From Gammaproteobacteria bacterium (GTDB taxonomy: Bacteria > Pseudomonadota > Gammaproteobacteria > Pseudomonadales > UBA5518), in the NCBI GenBank assembly GCA_016718385.1, contig JADKDK010000008.1, forward strand, positions 186,001-250,000: a DNA stretch of 64,000 nt. Direction: 5' to 3'. Below the pieces are notes generated by a model. That model saw nothing but the letters and a program-made list of their open reading frames with translations, made no database searches and was not told where the DNA came from. The position numbers and the translations under genes are program-made. Of this stretch, positions 54,421 to 62,553 are shown piece after piece; the first letter of the stretch is position 1, and the number at the start of each line of letters is the position of its first letter.

Positions 54421-55385
54421 CAGGGCGCTTCGGCGCGTGCCTTGCCGAGAAGCGTCAGCAGGGTCTCGTTGACCGACTGGATGTCGTCCTCGAACTTCAG
54501 CAGCACGTTCAGCGTGCCGCGCACCAGCGCCTCGTCGAGCGTGTGCGCGTGCAGCAGCAGCAGGGTACGCGCCCAGTCGAGCGACTCGCTGACCGCGGGC
54601 GGCTTCTTCAGGTCGAGCGCGCGCAATTCCTGGATGAAGCGCACCATCTGCACGCGCAGGCTGTCCGTGATCCCGGGCACCCGGCTGCGCACGATGCGGT
54701 TCTCGAGCTTCGCGTCGGGAAACGGGATGTAGAGGTGCAGGCAGCGGCGCTTCAGCGCATCGCTCACCTCGCGCGTGTTGTTGCTGGTGAGGATCACGAT
54801 CGGCGTGTGGTGCGCGCGCACCGTGCCGATCTCCGGCACCGAGACCTGGTAGTCCGAGAGCATCTCCAGCAGCAGCGACTCGAATTCCTGGTCGGCCTTG
54901 TCGACCTCGTCGATCAGCAGCAGCGCGCCGCCGTCCTGGCGCATCGCCTTCAGCAGCGGGCGCGGCTCGAGGAATTCCTCGCTGTAGAAGATGTCGCCGA
55001 ACTCGTGCAAGCGCTTCACGGACTCCGCGAGCCCGTGCGCACCCTTCAGCACGTCGCCGAGCTGGTCTTTCAGCACCTGCGTGTACAACAGCTGCTTGCC
55101 GTACTTCCATTCGTAGAGCGCCTTTGACTCGTCGAGCCCCTCGTAGCACTGCAGCCGGATCAGCGGCAGCGAGAGGTACTGCGCGATGGTCTTCGCCAGC
55201 TCGGTCTTGCCCACGCCGGGCGGGCCCTCGACGAGGATCGGCTTCTGCAGGTGGTACGAGAGGTACACGGTCGTCGCGACCTGCTCGCTGCAGATGTAAT
55301 GGGCATCCTCGAAACCCGCGCGGATCCCGGCGGGGGACTCCATCAGCGTGGTCGGCATGCGCGGCGGCAGTTCGGTGCGGCTCAT
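54420..55385 (-). CDS. MoxR-family AAA+ ATPase
   Basis: A 321-residue AAA+ ATPase with Walker A EGPPGVGKT (53-61), Walker B LLLIDEVDKA, sensor 1 ILTSNNTREVSDAL and the arginine finger region RRCLHLYIPFPD. MoxR ATPases act as chaperones with a VWA partner, here the next gene. The 1-bp stop/start overlap means translational coupling. The client enzyme is not encoded nearby; the CoxD/CoxE pair of CO dehydrogenase is the closest known parallel. Confidence 0.94.
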   Translation of the reverse strand: MSRTELPPRMPTTLMESPAGIRAGFEDAHYICSEQVATTVYLSYHLQKPILVEGPPGVGKTELAKTIAQYLSLPLIRLQCYEGLDESKALYEWKYGKQLLYTQVLKDQLGDVLKGAHGLAESVKRLHEFGDIFYSEEFLEPRPLLKAMRQDGGALLLIDEVDKADQEFESLLLEMLSDYQVSVPEIGTVRAHHTPIVILTSNNTREVSDALKRRCLHLYIPFPDAKLENRIVRSRVPGITDSLRVQMVRFIQELRALDLKKPPAVSESLDWARTLLLLHAHTLDEALVRGTLNVLLKFEDDIQSVNETLLTLLGKARAEAP

Positions 55386-55460
55386 CGGGTTCCCGTGTGC
55401 TGGCGTGATGGCAGGAGTATACGCCACGGTCCCTGCCCGGGCCTCGGGTATGATGCGACC

Positions 55461-56270
55461 ATGAAACTCGCAACGTGGAACGTCAATTCGCTGAAGGTGC
55501 GACTGCCGCAGGTGATCGACTGGCTGGCGGCCAACCGGCCCGATGCACTGTGCCTGCAGGAGACCAAGACCGCGGATGCCGGGTTTCCGTTCGCCGAACT
55601 GGAGGCTGCCGGTTACCGCGCCGCGCACAACGGACAGAAGACGTATAACGGGGTCGCGATCCTGCATCGCGACGAGGCCACCGACATCACGCGCGACATT
55701 CCCCGCTTCGCCGACGAACAGAAACGGGTGATCGCGCTCACGCTCGGCGACACGCGGCTCGTCTCGGTCTACGTGCCGAACGGGCAGGAGGTCGGCAGCG
55801 ACAAGTATGCCTACAAGCTCGCCTGGTTCGCGGCGCTGACCGCGTGGCTCGGCGAGGAACTGGCGCGCTGGCCGCGCCTCGCGCTGCTGGGGGATTTCAA
55901 CGTCGCCCCCGAGGATCGCGACGTGCACGACCCCGGGGCCTGGCACGAGCGCATCCTGTGCAGCACGCCGGAGCGCGAGGCCTTCCGCGCACTGCTCGGG
56001 CCGGGGTTAGCGGACGCGTTCCGGCTCTTCGAGCAGCCGGAAAAGAGCTATTCGTGGTGGGACTACCGCAACATGGATTTCCGCCGCAACCGCGGGCTGC
56101 GCATAGACCACATCCTGCTCTCGCCTGCGCTCGCGGCCGACTGCCGCTCCTGCGTCATCGACAAGGCGCCGCGCAAGCTCGAGCGGCCCTCGGATCACGC
56201 GCCGGTGGTGGCGGACATCGCGCGTCCCGACTCACGCGGTACGCGCGCTGGAGCGAAGAGCCAGGCCTAA
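55461..56270 (+). CDS. xthA: Exodeoxyribonuclease III
   Basis: A 269-residue DNA repair nuclease (AP endonuclease, 3'-exonuclease, RNase H). MKLATWNVNSLKVRLPQVIDWL, LCLQETKT (metal Glu), LGDFNVAPEDRDVHDP, and RRNRGLRIDHILLSPAL with SDHAPV at the end supply the active site. Length fits the ExoA/XthA family. It is divergent from moxR, with a 75-bp gap, and converges with the next gene 21 bp downstream. Confidence 0.96.
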   Translation: MKLATWNVNSLKVRLPQVIDWLAANRPDALCLQETKTADAGFPFAELEAAGYRAAHNGQKTYNGVAILHRDEATDITRDIPRFADEQKRVIALTLGDTRLVSVYVPNGQEVGSDKYAYKLAWFAALTAWLGEELARWPRLALLGDFNVAPEDRDVHDPGAWHERILCSTPEREAFRALLGPGLADAFRLFEQPEKSYSWWDYRNMDFRRNRGLRIDHILLSPALAADCRSCVIDKAPRKLERPSDHAPVVADIARPDSRGTRAGAKSQA

Positions 56271-56291
56271 GGCCCTTGCAGCAAATTTGCT

Positions 56292-57053
56292 TCAGTCACC
56301 GAAGTAGACGGCAATGCCGACGCCTCCCTGCCAGGTGTCGGCATGGCCACCCAGACGCCGACGGGCACTGATGTCCAGTTGCACCCGCGGTGTCAGCTGC
56401 CAGGTCAGACCAGCGCCGCCCATGCTGCCGTCACCAACGCCATCGAGGTGTTGGGCCGCCAGCTCCACGTACATGCCCAGTGCCGGGGAAAGCGCCCAGC
56501 CGTGGTTGACCGCCAGCAACCGGCTATCGGCGTCGCCGTCCACCGCTTCAACGTAAAGGCCCAGCGACTGCTCCGCGCTGTGCTGCCAGTTGATGCTCGC
56601 CCCCAGCAGGTATTGCGTCTGTTCAGCGCGAAAAGCTTGCGCTCCATCGGTGAACCCGACGCTGCCGAGCAATCCCCAACTGACGTTGCCCGTGGTCGAT
56701 GGCGCGAATTTCGCCGCCAGCGAGGTATCGGATCGGCCATCGCTGGCGGGACCCGAGCCTTCGAGTCGATTCCAACCCGTGCCGAGCTGCACTTCGAGCG
56801 AGCGGGCAACGCCCAGACGAACAAGGGTGTCCGCCGTGTACAGCGAGGTCCCGTCGTCGCGGCTCCAGTCGGGCAGGCCCTGTTCCAGCATGAGATCGCC
56901 GGGTTGAAGTACCGCGGGCGTGAACCCCAGGCCGGGACGGTCATAGCCCGGATTGTTCACAACCTGCGCCAGCGCCGGCATGCTCACAAGGACGCCGAGA
57001 AGCAGGGCCGGGAAAGAACTCCAGCGCAGATCGCTCCTTGCGTGAAAACGCAT
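56292..57053 (-). CDS. Outer-membrane transporter-like protein (phenol/MetA-pathway type)
   Basis: A 253-residue exported protein with a signal peptide (cleavage after ALA) and a beta-strand-rich mature part of alternating hydrophobic residues, as in PF13557 (putative MetA-pathway of phenol degradation) proteins: FTPAVLQPGDLMLEQGLPDW, VRLGVARSLEVQLG, GLLGSVGFTDG and AGLTWQLTPRVQLDISA. It ends with an aromatic-rich strand (GIAVYFGD). It is likely a small outer-membrane barrel. ATG 57053 is preferred to 57074. Confidence 0.7.
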   Translation of the reverse strand: MRFHARSDLRWSSFPALLLGVLVSMPALAQVVNNPGYDRPGLGFTPAVLQPGDLMLEQGLPDWSRDDGTSLYTADTLVRLGVARSLEVQLGTGWNRLEGSGPASDGRSDTSLAAKFAPSTTGNVSWGLLGSVGFTDGAQAFRAEQTQYLLGASINWQHSAEQSLGLYVEAVDGDADSRLLAVNHGWALSPALGMYVELAAQHLDGVGDGSMGGAGLTWQLTPRVQLDISARRRLGGHADTWQGGVGIAVYFGD

Positions 57054-57123
57054 GATTCCGCCATTCATATGCATCGATTCATGAGGCCTGTCGCCTGAAA
57101 CAGGCCGCGCGGCAATCCTCTCA

Positions 57124-57870
57124 TCACCGCATCATCAGTGCGAACACACCCCAGCCAAGGTATTCACGCGTGTATGCGGCGTAGCGCTCGGGCTCCGAGC
57201 CGAGCCTGGCTCGAACATCTTTCGCGAACTCGTCGTCGGGATTGGCTTCAAGCCATCGGCGCATGGTGAGCCACTTCGCAGCCTCGTATCTGTCCCAGCT
57301 GTCCTGGTCTGCCATCACCATTTCCACGACGTCGTAACCGAGGCGGCCAAAATTTGCGAGCAGTTCCGGGAGCAGGAGAAAGTCGGCGATTGAGCCGGCA
57401 AGACACCCCCTGGCAACATCCTCCGTCGGCGGCAGCTGCCGCCAGTAGGGTTCGCCGATGAGAATGATCCCTCCGGGGCGCAGGCTCTGCGCCAGAAGCC
57501 CGATGGTGCCCGCGACTCCCCCGGCGATCCAACTGGCGCCGAGGCAAGCTGCCACGCCGGCCTTCTCGTCCGCGACGAAGCCGGCAGCATCACCGTGGAT
57601 GAACTCCACTCGATCGGCGACACCGAGTTCCTCCGCCCGGAGTTTCGCCTGCTCGGTGAACAAGCGGCTCATGTCGATGCCGGTGCCGATCACTCCGTAA
57701 TCGCGAGCCCAGGTGCACAGCATCTCGCCCGAACCGCTGCCGAGATCGAGCACTCGGGTTCCCGCCTCCAGACGCAGCGCGGCGCCGAGAGTGGCGAGCT
57801 TTTCCGGTGTGAACGGGTTGTGGATGCGGTGAGCACTTTCGGTGATGTTGAAGATCCGTGGAATATCCAA
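57124..57870 (-). CDS. SAM-dependent methyltransferase, intact parent of the 31.6-kb remnant
   Basis: A 248-residue class I methyltransferase with motif I RVLDLGSGSGEML, an acidic motif in TGIDMSRLF, FIHGDAAGFVADEK, and GLLAQSLRPGGIILIGEPYW for motifs IV to VI. Acceptor unknown. The start is TTG 57870; conservation with the remnant at 31603-31844 extends to it, and there is no in-frame ATG before an upstream stop. It lies beyond the distal end of the integron array in the same orientation as the cassettes, but no attC separates it from the PaaI remnant. Confidence 0.85.
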   Translation of the reverse strand: MDIPRIFNITESAHRIHNPFTPEKLATLGAALRLEAGTRVLDLGSGSGEMLCTWARDYGVIGTGIDMSRLFTEQAKLRAEELGVADRVEFIHGDAAGFVADEKAGVAACLGASWIAGGVAGTIGLLAQSLRPGGIILIGEPYWRQLPPTEDVARGCLAGSIADFLLLPELLANFGRLGYDVVEMVMADQDSWDRYEAAKWLTMRRWLEANPDDEFAKDVRARLGSEPERYAAYTREYLGWGVFALMMR

Positions 57871-58073
57871 TGCAGCAATTCGCCTTGCGGTTGTGATCAG
57901 GTCGGGTCAATGCCATGCGATCGAGCTGAGGGCGCGGAGCCGGCAGGGCGCCTGGCCCGGGAACCGGATGATAAGAACTGCCGCCTCGCAGGCCAAGCGC
58001 CGTGCCGGTGGAGCTGATCTCTCGAGCGAAGGACCAGATCGCATCCGCGGTGGCTGGAAGGAGTGGCCAGCCA
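57871..58073. other. Gene-free spacer between methyltransferase and PaaI remnant
   Basis: No gene, attC core or strong hairpin is seen in these 203 bp. Open frames here match no family I recognise. Confidence 0.4.
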
Positions 58074-58220
58074 TCATGCGGGCACGTTTGCGATTGTGGC
58101 CTGCATAATGGCAAGAAAGCGCTCCCCGATTCCTGGTCGCAGCAGGTTGATCTTGAACTCAGCCGTGACCACTTCGCAGCCGTCACTCGCCCTGGTGAGC
58201 GCGGCATACCCGCATGCGGT
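58074..58220 (-). pseudogene. PaaI-type thioesterase remnant, 5'-truncated and internally deleted
   Basis: Read on the minus strand, the frame gives TACGYAALTRASDGCEVV and TAEFKINLLRPGIGERFLA, the core helix-strand unit of hotdog-fold PaaI thioesterases, then jumps directly to AIMQATIANVPA and a stop, the natural family end. About 35-45 residues between them are missing, and a stop codon lies just upstream instead of the N-terminal half. It borders the eroded last attC of the integron. Confidence 0.75.
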
Positions 58221-58261
58221 TCAGCTTGCCGGGCGACGTCCTCTCGATAGAAGGGTTAGGC
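58215..58261 (-). repeat. Eroded terminal attC (inverse core only)
   Basis: The inverse core GCCTAAC (GTTAGGC on the plus strand, 58255-58261) follows the stop of the last cassette gene. The expected far core is missing; the sequence instead runs into the PaaI remnant. Recombination or deletion has removed the distal half. Confidence 0.55.
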
Positions 58262-58274
58262 GCCGCGGCGTTGC

Positions 58275-58745
58275 TCACGGCCGAGGCACCTGCTCGAAGA
58301 GGCACGTGACTATGCCTCGGTCTTCTTCGTCTTTTATCGCCGCGATTGCGCTCTTGGCCAAAGCGTACGAGCTTTCATGCAGCGTAGTCTCGCCCGCTGC
58401 ATGCGCGGCATTGGCGTGAATGGCATGCGTAAACGCAAGCTCCCAATCTGGCGTGGACGGCTCGGCCAGAAAGAACGTCCGCATCTCGTTTGCGTAGAGC
58501 AGAGCGCTTTGACCGAAGCCACAAGCGGTGTGCGCTTGAGCGAGAAGCATGAGTGCTCGTTTGCGGTTGAGCTCGTTTCCAACGGCCTGCCAATGCCAAG
58601 CGGAGGCATGCGCGGCGTTAAGAAGTGCAAGCGCATCAATCTGTGATCGCGGCGCCTCAGCTAAGGGCCACGCCTGGTTGTTCGCAGTCGCCGCAAAGAA
58701 GTGATGCCAGCTCTCTGGTTTGGTGTCTTCAGGTGTCTTGGCCAT
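58275..58745 (-). CDS. Cassette 7: helical TPR-like hypothetical protein
   Basis: A 156-residue, almost entirely helical protein. Paired-helix segments rich in Ala (QIDALALLNAAHASAWHWQAVGN, RALMLLAQAHTACGFGQSALLYANE, FTHAIHANAAHAAGETTL) resemble TPR or SEL-like repeats. No enzyme motif or signal peptide is present. It is the last cassette of the array; ATG 58745 lies 23 bp inside the preceding attC core. A stand-alone cassette protein of unknown function. Confidence 0.75.
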   Translation of the reverse strand: MAKTPEDTKPESWHHFFAATANNQAWPLAEAPRSQIDALALLNAAHASAWHWQAVGNELNRKRALMLLAQAHTACGFGQSALLYANEMRTFFLAEPSTPDWELAFTHAIHANAAHAAGETTLHESSYALAKSAIAAIKDEEDRGIVTCLFEQVPRP

Positions 58746-58767
58746 AGCGCTTCTCCCTCTTTGCGGC

Positions 58768-58817
58768 GCCTAACGTTTCAGCGGCAGAAGAATGCCGCCC
58801 GCTGCAACCGGTTGTCA
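58768..58817 (-). repeat. attC between cassettes 6 and 7
   Basis: Read in cassette direction, TGACAAC (58811-58817) and GTTAGGC (58768-58774) bound about 50 bp containing the complementary arms GGCGGCA and TGCCGCT. It follows the DUF1254 stop. This is a short but well-formed site. Confidence 0.75.
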
Positions 58818-58830
58818 GCTGGCAACGATG

Positions 58831-60345
58831 CTACTTCACCAGTTCGATCTCGCTCAGCTTCCAGCTCTTGTCGAACCAGGGCTCGAGAGGGCCATACAGC
58901 CGGAACAACATGTTCCAGCCCTTGCCGGGGATGGTCTGAATCCAGTTCCGTTCCATCCCGACCGGGACCTTCGGCCCGAAGTACACGTCCACTGAACCAT
59001 CCTTGTTGACCACCAGGCCCTTGTCCAGACTGCTCACCTGTGGAAAGGCTTGATCGGTCTGGAGCATGGACCGGGTCTGGTTGTCGTACACGATCGCGGA
59101 CCAGAAGTCCTTTGCCGGCGCATTGGGCAACACATGCAGTCGATAGGTCTTGCCACCGTCCAGCGGATTGCCTTGGGAATCCACGATTCCGACGGCATAT
59201 TGGGAGCCTTGCCCGACCATCTTGGCTTCCATGGCCGGCGTCACGCCGGTGGCATAGAAATAAAAGAAAGCGGCTGCATCGAGATAGGCCACGCCGGGCT
59301 GCTTCTCGAACTTGTATCCGCCGAGCCATTGGCGCCAGGTGCTGTTCGGATAGTAGAAGGCCTCGGGGATACGACTCTGGTAGGTCAGCGTCCGCGCAGT
59401 GGCATCGCCCACCGCCGCCGCCTCGGTCAGTATCTTCTTCATGCGATCATCTGGCGCGAACGGTTTGCCCTTCTCGATACCTATCGAGGCGAAGAAACCG
59501 AGCGTGACCGGATCAAGTGATTCGACAGGTTCATTCTGAACGACATCGTTGAGAAGTTCCCAGAAACGGTAGTCAGCGGGTGCCACCGTTGAGAAATCCC
59601 GGTTGGACACGTTGACGAAGGTGTTGGCTGGCGGTTTGGCCGCTTGCGACAAGGGGTAAATGCGCGTGTTTTTGTGCAGGCGCTCGATTGCCGGCTTGAT
59701 GTCGCCCTGCACTGGCATGTTGCGCCAGACGAGAATGGACTCGAACGTAGGAACACGCACGACCATGTACCCATCCGGCACTTCGCCCTTGTACCCGGGA
59801 GGCAACAGCAGGTACTTGCCGCCCTTGCCTCTATCCGGACCGACGATACCGATGTCGGTTACATATCTGAACCAGAAGTCATCGATCATGCCCAGCGTCA
59901 TGGGCGGAACTTCGACCACCAGCGGACCATCATGCAGGTTGATCCAGATCCATGTGTAGGGCGTGGTGGCGTTCGCCGTCAGGAAAATTGAACGCGCATT
60001 CATGTTGGCTTCAAACGTCGGGATCGTGACATTGGCGGGGCCGACGCCCAGCAATCCCTCGCGCAGCCCGGCCATGTTCACCGGCGCCAACGCCAGCAAG
60101 TACGCCTGGACCGCGCGCTGGAAGTCGAGGTTGTCGTAGACCTTGGCGACGGTTTCCTTATCCGGAAAGCCATCAAAAAACTCCAGCGTGCCCAGCCGCG
60201 TTTCCACCCGATCCGGGATCGCGATACCGGGTGGGATGTCGGTGCTCATCTTCATTTCCGGTACCGATTGCGCCTGTGCGGCAGCTGCACCCATCATCAG
60301 AATCAGAGTCGCTGTCCTGACGCTTGCCATGTATCCGGATTTCAT
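58831..60345 (-). CDS. Cassette 6: DUF1254/DUF1214 exported protein
   Basis: A 504-residue protein with a signal peptide (to about AAAQA), an N-terminal DUF1254 domain (TLEFFDGFPDKETVAKVYDNLDFQRAVQAYL, then TPYTWIWINLHDGPLVVEVPP) and a C-terminal DUF1214 domain (GGKTYRLHVLPNAPAKDFWSAIVYDNQTRSML). The family is widespread and uncharacterised, probably periplasmic. At 1.5 kb it is unusually long for an integron cassette. GGAGA ends 7 bp before ATG 60345. The gene is intact. Confidence 0.9.
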   Translation of the reverse strand: MKSGYMASVRTATLILMMGAAAAQAQSVPEMKMSTDIPPGIAIPDRVETRLGTLEFFDGFPDKETVAKVYDNLDFQRAVQAYLLALAPVNMAGLREGLLGVGPANVTIPTFEANMNARSIFLTANATTPYTWIWINLHDGPLVVEVPPMTLGMIDDFWFRYVTDIGIVGPDRGKGGKYLLLPPGYKGEVPDGYMVVRVPTFESILVWRNMPVQGDIKPAIERLHKNTRIYPLSQAAKPPANTFVNVSNRDFSTVAPADYRFWELLNDVVQNEPVESLDPVTLGFFASIGIEKGKPFAPDDRMKKILTEAAAVGDATARTLTYQSRIPEAFYYPNSTWRQWLGGYKFEKQPGVAYLDAAAFFYFYATGVTPAMEAKMVGQGSQYAVGIVDSQGNPLDGGKTYRLHVLPNAPAKDFWSAIVYDNQTRSMLQTDQAFPQVSSLDKGLVVNKDGSVDVYFGPKVPVGMERNWIQTIPGKGWNMLFRLYGPLEPWFDKSWKLSEIELVK

Positions 60346-60395
60346 TGGAATCTCCATTTGTCTTGCAAGGCTGAGAACTGGGATGGCCAGTACTG

Positions 60396-60450
60396 CTCTA
60401 GTCAAGCCGCGGCCCGTCCGGGTCGTCGCGCCTGCAGCCAAGGGTTAGCG
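60396..60450 (-). repeat. Degenerate attC between cassettes 5 and 6
   Basis: The inverse core (CGCTAAC, 60444-60450) and the stem block CTGCAGGCGCG...CCGCGGC match the site at 62554-62617, but the far core has decayed to CTTGACTAGAGC. Recombination at this side is probably lost, which would lock cassettes 5 and 6 together. Confidence 0.6.
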
Positions 60451-60464
60451 GACGGCGCACGCAA

Positions 60465-60887
60465 TCAGCTCAACAACTGCGTTGAGATGAAGCCCCACAC
60501 AATTGCACCGACACCGCCAAGTTCACCGATGATCAGAAGCAGCATGCCCCAGGTCGTATTGAAGTTACGCTCCGTGAACTGGTTTGTAACCTTGCCCTCG
60601 AGACCGAGCCGGTAGTACTGGGCAATAGCTACGGCAAAGAAGAATAGCGGCACGCCAGTAATGACAAGCTGAACCTGGTCCGAATACGGGCTGAAATCAA
60701 GAAGTGCGGCCATCACAAGTGCGGCGAAGCTGTAAAGGAGGGATGCCCGGTGCGCGATGTCAATGTACGGATGCGCTTGATGGTCAGGGCTCGTCATGAT
60801 GCCCCGGTATTTTAAGACACCGCCGATCAAACCAACGAAAAGAAATATTCCCGACGCGGCCAGAGTCAATTTCACTGCAAGATTCAC
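60465..60887 (-). CDS. Cassette 5: four-helix membrane protein
   Basis: A 140-residue inner-membrane protein with four predicted helices (LTLAASGIFLFVGLIGGVL, RASLLYSFAALVMAALL, VQLVITGVPLFFFAVAIAQYY, WGMLLLIIGELGGVGAIVWGF) and short polar loops. No family is recognised, though the fold outline resembles DUF423- or TspO-sized proteins. It is bounded by attC sites on both sides and has ATG 60887 near the site at 60913. Confidence 0.75.
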   Translation of the reverse strand: MNLAVKLTLAASGIFLFVGLIGGVLKYRGIMTSPDHQAHPYIDIAHRASLLYSFAALVMAALLDFSPYSDQVQLVITGVPLFFFAVAIAQYYRLGLEGKVTNQFTERNFNTTWGMLLLIIGELGGVGAIVWGFISTQLLS

Positions 60888-60912
60888 GCGAAGTCCTCTC
60901 TATGCCTATACC

Positions 60913-60978
60913 CGCTAACGTTTTAGCTGAGGCGCGAGCGCCATACCGGAGGGAGTCGGGTCCAGCGAAGGGTTAGCC
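60913..60978 (-). repeat. attC between cassettes 4 and 5
   Basis: A 66-bp site. Cores GGCTAAC (60972-60978) and GTTAGCG (60913-60919) enclose the arm sequences CCTTCGCTGGAC and GCCTCAGCTAAAAC typical of chromosomal attC sites, with GGCGC...GCGCC in the stem. It overlaps the last codons of the GNAT cassette gene. Confidence 0.8.
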
Positions 60979-61515
60979 GTCATTGCGAAGCACAGCATAC
61001 ACGTACTCAACACACTGCTCTCCGCGGAACACGGCATTCGTGGCTTCTGTTTTTCGCATGCCGACGCGCTCGAGCAGCCGAACGGATGCGCAGTTCCTGG
61101 CATCGGTGATTCCGAAGACTCGATCGACTTCGGTGGCGGCGAAGATGAGGTTGACTGTCTCGCGGACCGCGGCTGCAGCAACGCCGCGGCCCTGGGCATG
61201 ACGAGCCAGGGTGAAGCCAACTTCCGCGTAGCGGCCATCCTGGTCGAGGAACACGCCGATGTCGCCAATGAGGAGTCCGGAGTCTGGTTCAGCGATGCCG
61301 ATCTGCGTCCAGTTCCCGGGATTGAGCAACGGCGCGGTGTTCATCTCGCGGAGGAACGCAGTGGCCTCCTCGTCTGACATGGGCGACCAACCCTGATACC
61401 GGCCAAGCTCCGGATCGTGGCGATACGCCTGGAACTCCGGCAAGTCGTCGCTGGCGAGTCGCCTGAGCATGAACCCGTTGCCGAGACGCGGGAGAGTGTC
61501 GCCGGGTGTGCCCAT
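60973..61515 (-). CDS. Cassette 4: GNAT acetyltransferase (RimJ/RimL-like)
   Basis: A 180-residue N-acetyltransferase of the ribosomal-protein-acetylase type: FMLRRLASDDLPEFQAYRHDPELGRYQGW at the start, EVGFTLARHAQGRGVAAAAV for the acetyl-CoA loop and TDARNCASVRLLERVGM near the end. It is complete. Such genes are among the commonest integron cassette cargoes, often of unknown target. Its stop codon overlaps the following attC core. Confidence 0.9.
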   Translation of the reverse strand: MGTPGDTLPRLGNGFMLRRLASDDLPEFQAYRHDPELGRYQGWSPMSDEEATAFLREMNTAPLLNPGNWTQIGIAEPDSGLLIGDIGVFLDQDGRYAEVGFTLARHAQGRGVAAAAVRETVNLIFAATEVDRVFGITDARNCASVRLLERVGMRKTEATNAVFRGEQCVEYVYAVLRNDG

Positions 61516-61526
61516 GACGGCTATCG

Positions 61527-61560
61527 TGGCCTTGAGCGCGCCTGCAGCGAATTGTTATGC
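61527..61560 (-). repeat. Truncated attC between cassettes 3 and 4
   Basis: Inverse core GCATAAC (61554-61560) overlaps the MAPEG stop codon and is followed by the usual TTCGCTGCAGGCGCG arm. The site then ends after about 34 bp at GATAGCC, with one arm missing. Only 12 bp separate it from the next start codon. Confidence 0.6.
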
Positions 61561-61995
61561 GCTACCTATACGGAACAAGTACTCCCTGGCAGCGATATAG
61601 GTAAGCGCAAAGAGAGGAATGTTTGATAGCACGAAAATTGCGAACCTGACCTCGATCTTGTTCACGAGAGCCTGCAGGAGGCTATGCGCTACTCGAAGGA
61701 CTACATATACCCAGGCAAGCAACACGCTTGCGTCTGAATTCACAGACAGCAGAGACAGCGAAATTGCGATCGCATAGAAGATTGTCGGCTGCTCCATCAG
61801 ATGGTTGTAATTGTCTGCCTTCCACCGAACCTCGGGCGGAAGAAGCGCCATCTGCTCTCCGCGAGGCGCATTCGGATCCAGCTTCATGTTTGCCGCGAAC
61901 ATGGCCGGGATTCGGGTTGCATACATCCAGATCCACATCACCAACGACCACGCGACCAGGGCAATTACCGGGCCGAGTATTTCTACTGAAATCAT
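61555..61995 (-). CDS. Cassette 3: MAPEG-family membrane protein
   Basis: A 146-residue four-helix protein with the MAPEG motif ADNYNHLMEQPTIFYAIAISLSLL and a following RVAHSLLQALVNKIEVRF. It is probably a glutathione-transferase-like or uncharacterised membrane enzyme. It differs in sequence from the chromosomal MAPEG protein at 28.0 kb. The frame is intact, and the stop codon TAA is part of the attC core. Confidence 0.9.
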   Translation of the reverse strand: MISVEILGPVIALVAWSLVMWIWMYATRIPAMFAANMKLDPNAPRGEQMALLPPEVRWKADNYNHLMEQPTIFYAIAISLSLLSVNSDASVLLAWVYVVLRVAHSLLQALVNKIEVRFAIFVLSNIPLFALTYIAAREYLFRIGSA

Positions 61996-62034
61996 GATGT
62001 TGGCTTCTCCATTACCAGCGAATCCATATGTAAC

Positions 62035-62100
62035 GCATAACGTAGAACTGAGCGGCCTGCGCGGCTCTTTGCGCAGGTCCGCTCGACTGCCGGATTGGGC
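62035..62100 (-). repeat. attC between cassettes 2 and 3
   Basis: A 66-bp site with cores GCCCAAT (62094-62100) and GTTATGC (62035-62041). The arms GAGCGGACCTGCGC and GCGCAGGCCGCTC pair perfectly except for one unpaired A, the extrahelical base that IntI uses to choose the bottom strand. This is the clearest folding attC in the array. Confidence 0.85.
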
Positions 62101-62112
62101 CTCGGCGGCCGA

Positions 62113-62549
62113 CTATGCAACCGCACTGGAATTTTCTGTCGGCGGATCAGGCCTCCCACTGACGCTGATCATTACCCATTGGCAGTCCTGGCGCAGATAG
62201 ACCTCCGACCACTTGCCGGTAATTCGCACTGGCGCTGCGTCCTTAGGGGCGACTGATGCCGAATACATGTAGTGCACGATCCCGACGGTATGGTCGTAAA
62301 CCTGCACGCTCAGCGGGACAAGCTCGTAGCCAATAACGGCAGGCGCATCACCGAGTACGGACTGGATAGCGGCCTCTCGATCGTGGGTTATCGGTTGATT
62401 CATGTTCCAGCCGACATATTGAGGATGAAGGGTCGATCGAATTCCTTCGGCGTTGCGCTCCAGCGATCAGAAGGCTCTATATCGAGTCCTTCGGAGCCAC
62501 AGGCTGTGAGAAACAAGGAAACCAGTGCGATAAGTGCTGCTCGACGCAT
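62113..62549 (-). pseudogene. Cassette 2: SnoaL/NTF2-like lipoprotein, probably frameshifted
   Basis: ATG 62549 begins a lipoprotein signal (MRRAALIALVSLFLTACGSEG) that reads to SAGT and stops at 62400-62402. Overlapping that stop, another frame opens (NQPITHDREAAIQSVLGDAPAVIGYELVPLSVQVYD to the end), an NTF2-like domain of the SnoaL type. Adding one G near 62402 would give SAGTWNQPITHD in one frame. Either a one-base deletion has broken the gene or the two parts are translated by an ATGA restart. The domain itself is complete. Confidence 0.6.
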
Positions 62550-62553
62550 AGAG

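Noticed and set aside
57085..57106. Hairpin GGCCTG...CAGGCC between the methyltransferase and the transporter gene
   Set aside because: The 6-bp stem with a 10-base loop and no T-run is too weak to call a terminator.
58181..58245. Apparent inverted repeat GACGTCGCCC...GGGCGAGTGAC as an attC stem at the array end
   Set aside because: The second arm is coding sequence of the PaaI remnant, so the pairing is probably coincidental.
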